Assembly: GCA_943331345.2 (NCBI GenBank)
Contig: CALQLF020000007.1
Coordinates: 1-63,851 of the forward strand
Reading direction: 5' to 3'
Origin: Candidatus Planktophila lacus
GTDB lineage: Bacteria > Pseudomonadota > Gammaproteobacteria > Steroidobacterales > Steroidobacteraceae
Length of the DNA: 63,851 bases
The translations under genes and the position numbers were made by a program. The notes beneath the pieces were generated by a model that searched no databases, was not told the origin of the DNA, and was given only the letters and a program-made list of their open reading frames with translations. Shown here in pieces: positions 43,186 through 50,522 of this stretch (position 1 is its first letter; every line of letters begins with the position of its first letter).

Positions 43186-44174
43186 ACGCGGTACTGGAAA
43201 GTGGCAAGGCGGTGGCTGGTGCCGTGCACGCGCCGCGCCTGCAAGTCTTCAAGTGGCTGGTGCGACGCGAACTGTGGGAGCACCGCGGCATCTGGATTGC
43301 GCCTGCCATCTGCGCAGCCATCATCCTGTTCAGTGCAGCCGTGGGTCACGTCAGCCTCGACGGTAACCCGGAGCCCCACGGCCCGGGCCTGGTAGTGAAT
43401 GCGTCAGCGGCTGCCCAGTGGGCCGGAACGGCGCTGCTCGGCATGGCGGTGCCGTTCTACATCACCCTGTTGTTCACGCAGCTCTTCTACGCGCTGAACT
43501 CGCTGTTCGACGACCGCAAAGACCGGAGCGTGTTGTTCTGGAAGAGCCTGCCCGCCAGCGATCTGGAAACCGTGCTGTCGAAGGTGTTCGTCGCGAGCGT
43601 GGTACTGCCGCTGGTGGCCTTGTTGTTCACTGTGGCTACGCAGGCAGTGTTTGCTGCGCTGGCTGCCCTGCGGGTAGGTGAACTTGCCATGCAGTTGGGG
43701 ACAGCCTTTGGCCCTAACGCAGCGGCTGCGGCGCACGCCTTTGTCGGCGCGTTGGGCTCCCCGCAACTGTGGATCGCCGATGTATTGACGCTGCTGTGGG
43801 TGGCGGTTGGCTTCGCGTTGTGGACCCTTCCCCTCGTGGGCTACGGGCTGCTGGTGTCGGCGGCGACAGCACGCGCGCCCTTCGTGGTGGCGGGCTTGCT
43901 GGTAGGGGGCGTAGGTCTGGCGGAGTCCTTGTTGTTTCACAGCGACTGGTTCGTCGGGCAACTGTTCCAACACGCCTTTGGTGCGATCGTGGGCCTAAGC
44001 CACGCCACCGCAGGTCCTGCAGCTATGAATGCCCACGGCTATGTGCCCAGTGTCAGCGGTGAACGTCTATTGGCTGCCGTTACGTCCGCCGACTTGTGGG
44101 TCGGTGTGTTGGTGGGGCTGCTCTTCATCGGTGGTGCCGTCTGGGCGCGCCGTTATCGCGACGAAAACACCTGA
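43182..44174 (+). CDS. ABC transporter permease of the gntR operon
   Basis: 330 residues with about six or seven transmembrane helices and an N-terminal cytoplasmic stretch (LQVFKWLVRRELWEHRGIWIAPAI). SLFDDRKDRSVLFWKSLPASDLETVLSKV is the cytoplasmic coupling helix area typical of ABC-2 exporters in this operon type. It pairs with the preceding ATPase; substrate unknown. Start overlaps the ATPase stop by 4 bases. Confidence 0.87.
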   Translation: MNAVLESGKAVAGAVHAPRLQVFKWLVRRELWEHRGIWIAPAICAAIILFSAAVGHVSLDGNPEPHGPGLVVNASAAAQWAGTALLGMAVPFYITLLFTQLFYALNSLFDDRKDRSVLFWKSLPASDLETVLSKVFVASVVLPLVALLFTVATQAVFAALAALRVGELAMQLGTAFGPNAAAAAHAFVGALGSPQLWIADVLTLLWVAVGFALWTLPLVGYGLLVSAATARAPFVVAGLLVGGVGLAESLLFHSDWFVGQLFQHAFGAIVGLSHATAGPAAMNAHGYVPSVSGERLLAAVTSADLWVGVLVGLLFIGGAVWARRYRDENT

Positions 44175-44186
44175 AGGAGCTTCGTC

Positions 44187-45308
44187 ATGCGTCGTTCAAT
44201 TCGTTTTTCCAAGCGCTTGGTCGCGGTGTTCGCCCCGGTAGTGGCCACCGTGTTGACGGTGGGGCTATGCGGTACGGCGATGCTGCCGTTAGCAGCAGCC
44301 GCCGCCACCGCTCCGCAAGAGCTGGTGGTGTCCGGACAGTCCCACGTGGAACTGCGCAACTTCATTGGCAGTGTGCAGGTAGGCGAGGCCCCGGGCAGCG
44401 ACTACGTGGTGCGCGTGGTGGGTAGCCAAGCCGGCGTTGCCCCCGAAATACGCGATGGCGGCCGCTTGGTGGTGGTGCGTTGGCCTGCTGCAGTGGCCAC
44501 TGTACATTCGCCGCTGGCGCCGCAGATTGGCGGCTGGTGGTTCAAGGGCAAAGTGGATTACGACGGCCACCGCTATGCTATCCAGCGCGGTCCGCAGGAT
44601 GTTTATGCCGACGTAACTGTGTTGGTGCCGCGGGGTGCTCGCCTCGTCGTCACGCAGCAGTTCGGCCAGTTGCAGGCGAACGCCGTGCGGGCCGGCTTGC
44701 GTCTCGAGACCATGGGCGGCGAGATTGTCGTGGCGGGTTCGCGTGGCGGGCTTGCGGTGGAAACGGGCTTCGGCCGGGTGCGCGTGCAGGGCCACGATGG
44801 CGAAGTGAAAGCCGAGACGGGCAGTGGTGAAGTGGTGCTTGACCACAACACCGGTCGGCAAGTGGCGGACACCGGCAGCGGTGAAGTGCGTGTTCTGGGC
44901 GGGAGCGGCTCGCTCAAGGCCGAAACGGGCAGCGGCGATGTGTTCGTGCAGGACTTCAGCGGCGACATCGACGCGGACACCGGGAGCGGTGCGGTACGTG
45001 CCAAGGGCCTCAGCGCTGTGCATAGTCTGAAGGCGGCCACTGGCAGTGGCGAAGTCCAACTGGAAGGTGAGCTGTCGGGCGTTGAAGCCTTGGACATCTC
45101 TACCGGTAGCGGTAGCGTCAGCGTAGCGTCCACGGGTGTGCCCTCGCTGCGACTGAAGGTGGACACCGGCAGTGGCGACATCAGTGCCAGCGGCGCGGCG
45201 CGCCTCGAAGGTGATGAAGACCATCGCATCGTGGTAGGTGGCGCCGGTGCCCACAGCGGCAGCATCGACACGGGCAGTGGCAGCATCACGGTGCGCTTCG
45301 GTTCGTGA
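44187..45308 (+). CDS. DUF4097 family exported beta-repeat protein
   Basis: 373 residues with a signal peptide (to about AAAAATA). From about residue 180 to the end, nine or so degenerate repeats of about 20-25 residues share the sequence TGSGxV (TGSGEVVLD, TGSGEVRVL, TGSGDVFVQ, TGSGAVRAK and so on), which fits a right-handed beta-helix. In this position, DUF4097 proteins are the putative adhesin-like partners of GntR/ABC envelope-stress operons. GGAG lies 7 bases before the ATG; 12 bases separate it from the permease. Role unknown. Confidence 0.85.
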   Translation: MRRSIRFSKRLVAVFAPVVATVLTVGLCGTAMLPLAAAAATAPQELVVSGQSHVELRNFIGSVQVGEAPGSDYVVRVVGSQAGVAPEIRDGGRLVVVRWPAAVATVHSPLAPQIGGWWFKGKVDYDGHRYAIQRGPQDVYADVTVLVPRGARLVVTQQFGQLQANAVRAGLRLETMGGEIVVAGSRGGLAVETGFGRVRVQGHDGEVKAETGSGEVVLDHNTGRQVADTGSGEVRVLGGSGSLKAETGSGDVFVQDFSGDIDADTGSGAVRAKGLSAVHSLKAATGSGEVQLEGELSGVEALDISTGSGSVSVASTGVPSLRLKVDTGSGDISASGAARLEGDEDHRIVVGGAGAHSGSIDTGSGSITVRFGS

Positions 45309-45802
45309 GTCGCGCTTTCGTCAAAGAGGGCGACGGCGACGACGCGTTGCCCGATTTGCCTCTGAGCCCCCACCCGAACTACACCACGCCATCCGGGCGC
45401 GAGGCGATGGCCGCGCGCCTGCAGCGTGCGCAGACCCGTTTGTCCGCGGCCTTGGCGGACCAAGCAGCTGGCCGGGTGCCGCCGGATGGTCTTTCCGCTG
45501 CGCATTGGCGTCGCGAGTTGCGGTGGGCGGAGGCCCGGTTGGGTTCGGCCATCGTCGTACCCGCCCCGACGGCGACGCCGCCGCGAGTGGCCTTCGGTGT
45601 GAAGGTGGAACTGGAAGACGAGGACGGCCGAATTTGGCATTTTCGTCTGGTAGGCGAAGACGAGGCCGACGCCGAGCGCGGCGAACTGAGCTGGGTATCG
45701 CCGTTGGCGAAAGCCTTGCTGGGTGCGTTGCCGGGCGACGAGGTTCCTTGGCCCCGTCCGGGCGGTGTGGTGATGGCCACGGTGGTGGCGCTGCGTACCT
45801 GA
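45305..45802 (+). CDS. GreA/GreB-family transcription elongation factor-like protein
   Basis: 165 residues. It begins with a GTG overlapping the previous stop. MSRAFVKEGDGDD then PHPNYTTPSG is the typical N-terminus of short GreB-like proteins; two helices form an N-terminal coiled coil (about 36-58 and 68-85), and the C-terminal FKBP-like domain contains FGVKVELEDEDG and SPLAKALLGALPGDEVPW. The acidic tip of Gre factors (GDxxEN) is replaced by VPPDGLSAAHWR, so RNA-cleavage stimulation is doubtful. It may bind the RNA polymerase secondary channel in another way. Confidence 0.8.
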   Translation: MSRAFVKEGDGDDALPDLPLSPHPNYTTPSGREAMAARLQRAQTRLSAALADQAAGRVPPDGLSAAHWRRELRWAEARLGSAIVVPAPTATPPRVAFGVKVELEDEDGRIWHFRLVGEDEADAERGELSWVSPLAKALLGALPGDEVPWPRPGGVVMATVVALRT

Positions 45803-45835
45803 TAGCATCGGCACGAGTCCCCATGGGAGAGACGC

Positions 45836-46990
45836 GTGCTTCGCGCCGAGAGTTCACCCGGTGGCTTGCTGTTGCAGCTGGAAGGCGCATGGCAGGCGCC
45901 TGCCGCCGCCAGTGTCGAGGCCGCCTTGCGTGCGGTCGTGTTGCCGGCTGCGGGCACTGTCACTCTCGAGTCGCTGGCGGAAGGCCCGCTGGATTTGGCG
46001 GCGGCGTCACTGTTGCAGGTTTTCGAGCAACGCTGCCGCGATGCGGGCCTCGCTGTCGCCTGGCAAGGCGTACGCCCGCCTGCGCTGGGCATTGTTGACC
46101 GCTACCAGCCGCTGAAGCCGCTGGAGGCTCCTGCCGACGCGCTGCGTACGCTGCCCACGACTGACTCGCTTGCGACAGTGCGACACCATCGCTATGCCTT
46201 GCCCGCCGAGGCGCTGGGCCGCCGCACGCTTGAGAGTTGGCGGGGCCTGCGACAAGCCATGGTGTTGCTCGGGCGCATTGTCGTCGCCTTCGGTCGTGGT
46301 GTGGTGCAACCGAGTCGCTTGCGTGGCACCTCCGTGGCGCGACATGTCTACGAGACTGGCGTGCAAGCTATCCCCATCGTGTCGCTCATTGCCTTCCTCA
46401 TCGCCGTCATCGTCGCTTACATCGGCGCGCAGCAATTGCGGAACTTCGGCGGCGAGATCTTCGTGGTCGATCTCATCACGCTGTCCGTGTTGCGTGAACT
46501 GGCGGTACTGCTAACGGCCATCATCGTGGCCGGTCGTTCGGGCAGTGCCTTCGCGGCCGAACTCGGTGCCATGCGCCTGAACGAAGAAGTAGACGCGCTC
46601 GAGGCCATGGGTCTGGAGCCGGTCGAAGTACTGGTATTGCCGCGGGTGCTGGCGCTGGTCATCGCGCTGCCCTTGCTCACCATCGTCGCGGACTTCATGG
46701 GATTGGCAGGCGGTGCCGTGTTGTCGTGGTCGTTGGTGGATATTCCCTTCAACCAGTTCCTGACGCGCATGGACGAGAGCATTGCGCCCACCACCTTCTG
46801 GGCCGGTTTGCTGAAAGCGCCGGTCTTCGCACTCCTTATTGCTTTGGTGGGTACCTTGCGCGGCTTGCAGGTACGCGGCTCTTCGCGCGAGCTCGGTCGC
46901 CTCACCACGGTAGCGGTGGTGCAGGGCATCTTCCTCGTCATCCTTGCGGACGCGTTGTTCGCAGTGTTGTATCTGGAGATCGACTTTTGA
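45836..46990 (+). CDS. mlaE: MlaE-type permease with N-terminal STAS-like domain
   Basis: 384 residues from a GTG with GAGAGA upstream. Residues 1-90 form a STAS-like domain; residues 130-384 are the MlaE permease of lipid ABC importers (ETGVQAIPIVSLIAFLIAVIVAYIGAQQL, GRSGSAFAAELGAMRLNEEVDALEAMG). In the Mla system this permease with MlaF and MlaD moves phospholipid between membranes. A STAS-MlaE fusion is known in several Proteobacteria and replaces a separate MlaB. It is the first gene of a four-gene operon. Confidence 0.9.
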   Translation: MLRAESSPGGLLLQLEGAWQAPAAASVEAALRAVVLPAAGTVTLESLAEGPLDLAAASLLQVFEQRCRDAGLAVAWQGVRPPALGIVDRYQPLKPLEAPADALRTLPTTDSLATVRHHRYALPAEALGRRTLESWRGLRQAMVLLGRIVVAFGRGVVQPSRLRGTSVARHVYETGVQAIPIVSLIAFLIAVIVAYIGAQQLRNFGGEIFVVDLITLSVLRELAVLLTAIIVAGRSGSAFAAELGAMRLNEEVDALEAMGLEPVEVLVLPRVLALVIALPLLTIVADFMGLAGGAVLSWSLVDIPFNQFLTRMDESIAPTTFWAGLLKAPVFALLIALVGTLRGLQVRGSSRELGRLTTVAVVQGIFLVILADALFAVLYLEIDF

Positions 46991-47004
46991 GCGGCCTGTA
47001 TGCC

Positions 47005-47826
47005 ATGGCGCCGGTCATCTCCGCGCGCGGCATCGTCAACCGCTTCGGTACGCAAGTGGTTCACAATGGCGTGGACCTTGATGTGTACCCCGGTGAGGTG
47101 TTTGGCATTGTCGGCGGCTCAGGCAGTGGCAAGAGTGTGCTGCTGCGTACGTTGCTGGGTTTGCAGCGCCCGCGTGCAGGCGAAGTATGGATTGATGGCC
47201 GGACTGTGGTAGCCGAAGGCGACCCTGCAGCGACCGCTCCTCGTGAAGTGAAGCGGCGCTATGGGGTTACCTTCCAGCACGGGGCTTTGTTCAGTTCGCT
47301 GACCGTGCGGCAGAACATTGAAGTGCCGATGATCGAGCACCTCGGTCTGTCGCCAGCGGCGCGCCGGCGGCTGGCCGACCTGCGGCTGGCACTGGTGGGC
47401 TTGCCGCTGGCGGCCGGTGACAAGTATCCGGCGCAGCTTTCCGGCGGTATGGTGAAGCGTGCGGCGCTGGCCCGTGCATTGGCGCTGGACCCGCCGTTGC
47501 TGTTTCTCGATGAACCGACGTCGGGGCTGGATCCCATCGCAGCCACGGGTTTCGACCAATTGCTGCTCGAACTCCAGCGACAGTTGGGGCTGACGGTAGT
47601 GATGATTACGCACGACCTCGATACGCTGTTCGGTACCTGCAACCGGTTGGGCGTGCTGGTGGACGGAAAGATGGTGAGTGGTACGGTGGATGAAATTCTC
47701 GCCAACCCGCACCCGTGGATACAGGAATATTTTGGTGGGCTGCGCGGTCGCGCAGCGCTCGCCGGTAGCGGTCGGCAGTGGCCGGCAGGCCTGCGCACGT
47801 CTGCGCAGGCAGGCATTGGAGGATAA
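47005..47826 (+). CDS. mlaF: MlaF-type ATP-binding protein of an MCE transporter
   Basis: 273 residues. GGSGSGKSVLLRTLLGL is Walker A, AQLSGGMVKRAALARAL the signature, LLFLDEPTSGLDPIAATGFD Walker B and THDLDT the switch. The MlaF-style extended loop (FQHGALFSSLTVRQNIEVPM) is present. The ATG at 47005 is chosen; a TTG at 46987 overlapping the mlaE stop would add six residues. It powers the permease encoded upstream. Confidence 0.92.
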   Translation: MAPVISARGIVNRFGTQVVHNGVDLDVYPGEVFGIVGGSGSGKSVLLRTLLGLQRPRAGEVWIDGRTVVAEGDPAATAPREVKRRYGVTFQHGALFSSLTVRQNIEVPMIEHLGLSPAARRRLADLRLALVGLPLAAGDKYPAQLSGGMVKRAALARALALDPPLLFLDEPTSGLDPIAATGFDQLLLELQRQLGLTVVMITHDLDTLFGTCNRLGVLVDGKMVSGTVDEILANPHPWIQEYFGGLRGRAALAGSGRQWPAGLRTSAQAGIGG

Positions 47827-47828
47827 CC

Positions 47829-48764
47829 ATGGACCGTGAAGCGAACTACGCTGCGGTGGGATTGTTCGTGTTGCTGGTAGCGGCCTTGGCCGTGGCCTTC
47901 GTGCTTTGGTACTCGGACACTGGAGACCGGCGCGAATACGCCCGCTACGAGGTGTACTTCAACGGCAGCGTCAGCGGCCTCAGTGAAGGCAGCACCGTGC
48001 GCTACCTCGGCGTCAACGTCGGGCGCGTGGCGAAGATTCGCCTCGACCCACGCAATGGGCAGCGCGTGCTGGTGTTGGTCGATGTGGATTCCACCGCGCC
48101 GGTGAACCCGAAGACCATCGCGCGTCTCAGTTTCCAGGGCATTACGGGCGTGCTGTTCATCGACTTGGCCGAAGATGATGGACGTGCGGCCATGGCGCCG
48201 GAGGTGGCGTCGCAGCAATACCCGGTCATTCGCAGTGTGCAGAGCGACTTCGATGCGTTCGTCAGTGGCTTGCCGGGGCTCGTGGCACAGGCCACCGCCG
48301 TGACCACGCGCTTAAACCGCTTGCTGGCCGATGACAACCTGCGCGCCGTGAACCGTACCTTGCAGAACGTGGAGCGGGCAAGCCGCACGCTGCCGGAGAC
48401 GCTGGATGATGCCGGAGCTCTCATGCGCGACCTGCGCGCCACCGCCACCGAGGTTCACGCTGCCACCGAAGGCATTGCCAAGCTCGTGGCGGCGGCGGGT
48501 CCACGTCTTGAGGACGCTTCTGCGCAGGTGCAGGTGACGGCCGCGAACCTGGCGCGTACCACGGCGCGGCTCGACAAGTTCCTCGCCGACCACGAAGGGG
48601 ATCTGTCCCGCTTCACGGGCCAAGGCCTCGCGGAACTGGAAGCTCTGCTGCGTGAAAGCCGCGAGGCAGCGCGTGAGTTCAAGCGTATGTCCAAGTCCTT
48701 GAACGACGATCCTTCGCGCGTGTTGTATGCGCCGGCCCCGGCCGGCCTGGAGGTGCCGCAATGA
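47829..48764 (+). CDS. mlaD: MlaD/MCE-domain periplasmic lipid-transfer subunit
   Basis: 311 residues. An N-terminal membrane helix (about 8-27) and one MCE domain (about 38-120, VYFNGSVSGLSEGSTVRYLGVNVGRVAKIRLD) are followed by a long predicted coiled coil (about 160-290), which is longer than in E. coli MlaD (183 residues). The MCE domain makes a hexameric ring for lipid passage and the helical tail may form a tube or needle. GGAGG precedes the ATG. It overlaps the lipoprotein start by ATGA. Confidence 0.9.
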   Translation: MDREANYAAVGLFVLLVAALAVAFVLWYSDTGDRREYARYEVYFNGSVSGLSEGSTVRYLGVNVGRVAKIRLDPRNGQRVLVLVDVDSTAPVNPKTIARLSFQGITGVLFIDLAEDDGRAAMAPEVASQQYPVIRSVQSDFDAFVSGLPGLVAQATAVTTRLNRLLADDNLRAVNRTLQNVERASRTLPETLDDAGALMRDLRATATEVHAATEGIAKLVAAAGPRLEDASAQVQVTAANLARTTARLDKFLADHEGDLSRFTGQGLAELEALLRESREAAREFKRMSKSLNDDPSRVLYAPAPAGLEVPQ

Positions 48765-49390
48765 ACGCGATGAAAAACTGGGCTGTTGCCGTGGTGGCCT
48801 TGCCGCTGTTGGCCGGGTGTTTCGGGGGTTTCGATTCGCGCCAACCGGCGCCGGATACGTTCGTGTTGGTGGCATCGGCAAAGCCGGCGGAAGCCGGGAC
48901 TGTGTCTACATTGCCCGGAACGCTGACCGTACGTTTGCCACGCGTGCGCGGCGGCTGGGACAACCACCAACTTCCGGTGCACTTGCCGGATGGTCGCAGC
49001 GACCGCTTGGCGGCTGCGGTGTGGGCCAGCCCAGTGGATGAGGGCGTGGGAACGGTGGTGGCCGATACCTTGCGCACCCGTGGCGTGTTCGCTGCCGTGC
49101 TGAGCGACACTTCCCCGTTCAAGGGCAAGTGGGCGCTGGAACTGGAGGTAGCGGAATTCAGTGCGCGCTATACGCGTCTTGGAGAAGCACCGCGGGTAGA
49201 CGTGGTGCTGACGGGCGTGCTCGGCCGCGCCAAAGATGGCGCCGTGCTCGGCGCCGTGGAGGGCAAGGCAACGGTGCCCGCGACGGCAGACACCCGCACT
49301 GCCATCGCCGCGGCGTTCATTGCGGCGGTGCAGGCCGCCACGACGCAGGTGGCTGTGCAGGCGGAACAGTTGGCGGCGGCAGACCGCTAG
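48761..49390 (+). CDS. ABC-type transport auxiliary lipoprotein (PqiC/LetB-system type)
   Basis: 209 residues. The lipobox LLAGC (Cys about 20) is followed by a domain with PDTFVLVA, LPRVRGGWDNHQLPVHLPDGRSDRLAAAVWASPVDEG and a C-terminal ELEVAEFSARY/VVLTGVL, matching the PqiC/YmbA-like auxiliary lipoprotein fold. These proteins bridge MCE assemblies to the outer membrane. It is the last gene of the mla-like operon; an inverted repeat follows 10 bases after the stop. Confidence 0.85.
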   Translation: MNAMKNWAVAVVALPLLAGCFGGFDSRQPAPDTFVLVASAKPAEAGTVSTLPGTLTVRLPRVRGGWDNHQLPVHLPDGRSDRLAAAVWASPVDEGVGTVVADTLRTRGVFAAVLSDTSPFKGKWALELEVAEFSARYTRLGEAPRVDVVLTGVLGRAKDGAVLGAVEGKATVPATADTRTAIAAAFIAAVQAATTQVAVQAEQLAAADR

Positions 49391-49399
49391 TCCTGCCCC

Positions 49400-49429
49400 A
49401 TAGTCTGTTTCAGAGCAACTTCAGACTAT
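49400..49429. terminator. Inverted repeat between the convergent lipoprotein and MerR genes
   Basis: A perfect 8-base stem ATAGTCTG/CAGACTAT (49400-49407 with 49422-49429) with a 14-base loop. Neither side has a T-run, so it may act as a weak bidirectional barrier. Confidence 0.5.
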
Positions 49430-49430
49430 C

Positions 49431-50330
49431 TCAGGCGCGCCGCGCGGCCAGCGCTTCCACCTGACGCTCGAACTCCACCAGGTCGGCCATGGCGCGGCAC
49501 CGCGCTGGCACTTGGCCTGCCGCAAACTGCCGCACGCCAGCGCCGCCAATCCACAATTCGGTGCTGGCCGGCAGCAACCGCGCCACTTCAGCGAGTTGGC
49601 CGGTGGTGTGGGTGTTGTCTTCACTCATCACGAAGCTGAGGGTGACCACGGCAGCGTTGGTCTTTTCTCCCAGCAGCGCGATATCTGTCGCCGGCAAATC
49701 GGGACCGAGGTAGAGGCAGCGCAAGCCACGGCTAGCGGCGACCAGCGCACACATCAGGATGCCCAGTTCGTGGCGCTCGTCGCTGACGGTAGTGAGCACC
49801 ATCAGCGGTCCGGTAGAAATACGGTTGTACGTGTCCAGAACGCTGGCCACTTGCTTACGGATGGCAGCGGTGACCAGCCGTTCTTGCGCAATGGTGAAAC
49901 GTCCGGAGTGCCAACGTTCGCCCACTTCGCGCATCAGCGGCGACAGTACCTCGTTCACTACCTCGCTGATGGGCAGCAGGGCCAGCGCCATGGACAGGCT
50001 GTGGTCGCAATCGTCTGGCTTGTAGTGGGTAGCGGCGTTCAGGATCTGGTCGGCGAAGCCCTGCGAAGCATTGGCCTTGGCGCCCTTCAGGCCGGGTTCC
50101 TCCAGCAGTCGGTTCAGTTCCTCGTCCGACAAGCGCGACAACTTGCTGATGGGGTGGCCGCGTTCGGTGGCCTCGCGCAGTTTGCGCAGCCGAATGACAT
50201 CTTCCGGCCGGTACGAGCGGCGGCTGTTGGCGTCACGCTGGGGCTCGACAATGCCATAGCGGCGTTCCCAGGCGCGCAGGGTCTCAATCGACAGGCCAGT
50301 GGCTTGCGAGACGGCCTTGATGGAGTACAT
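49431..50330 (-). CDS. MerR-type regulator with cobalamin-binding domain (CarH/LitR-like)
   Basis: 299 residues. Residues 1-70 are a MerR DNA-binding domain (YSIKAVSQATGLSIETLRAWERRYGIVEPQRDANSRRSY). Residues about 90-170 are the four-helix B12 cap, and about 172-290 the B12-binding Rossmann fold with ERHELG (185-190), whose His187 is the cobalamin ligand. Light-sensing CarH uses a Wx9EH cap motif; here Trp140 and the next His141 are kept but the pair after x9 is Glu150-Arg151. So adenosylcobalamin binding is likely and light response possible but altered. It faces the promoter of a candidate small RNA 85 bases away. Confidence 0.88.
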   Translation of the reverse strand: MYSIKAVSQATGLSIETLRAWERRYGIVEPQRDANSRRSYRPEDVIRLRKLREATERGHPISKLSRLSDEELNRLLEEPGLKGAKANASQGFADQILNAATHYKPDDCDHSLSMALALLPISEVVNEVLSPLMREVGERWHSGRFTIAQERLVTAAIRKQVASVLDTYNRISTGPLMVLTTVSDERHELGILMCALVAASRGLRCLYLGPDLPATDIALLGEKTNAAVVTLSFVMSEDNTHTTGQLAEVARLLPASTELWIGGAGVRQFAAGQVPARCRAMADLVEFERQVEALAARRA

Positions 50331-50400
50331 GGTTTATACGGCCTGAGGGACGGTCGGGGGGACAATGACTCCTATTGTTGTCTATGTCCTGTCGAGTAGC

Positions 50401-50444
50401 AAGCAGTACATATGCTTGACAACATTCTGGACGGTGGCTAGAAT
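50401..50444 (+). promoter_or_regulatory. Sigma-70 promoter with abutting inverted repeat, divergent from the MerR-B12 gene
   Basis: TTGACA (50416-50421), a 17-base spacer, then TAGAAT (50439-50444): a near-consensus promoter reading away from the regulator. Immediately upstream, AAGCA-N7-TGCTT (50401-50417) is a perfect inverted repeat overlapping the -35, a natural site for a MerR-type repressor. A second inverted ACAAT...ATTGT pair lies at 50372-50388. Confidence 0.7.
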
Positions 50445-50450
50445 TTTCCT

Positions 50451-50522
50451 CGTTGAGTTTTCAGTCTGTTTGACGAGTGACCCCGCTTAAAGGCGGGCCC
50501 TTCCCCGGGTCCGCCTTTTTTT
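50451..50522 (+). ncRNA. Candidate small RNA, about 72 nt
   Basis: It starts about seven bases after the -10 TAGAAT and ends in the T-run of the intrinsic terminator. The body can form a weak CTCGT/ACGAG stem (50449-50453 with 50473-50477) followed by CCCCGCTTAAAG, whose CCCGC can also pair with GCGGG in the terminator. The C-rich single strands (CCTC near the 5' end, CCCC twice) could pair with Shine-Dalgarno sequences. No open frame is large enough to be a protein. Existence is supported by promoter-to-terminator spacing only. Confidence 0.6.
50492..50522 (+). terminator. Intrinsic terminator of the candidate small RNA
   Basis: A 9-base stem (50492-50500 with 50507-50515, one G-T pair), a TTCCCC loop and a run of seven Ts (50516-50522). 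On the minus strand only three Ts follow the stem, so the main direction is plus. The T-run overlaps the TAA stop of yheS. Confidence 0.85.
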
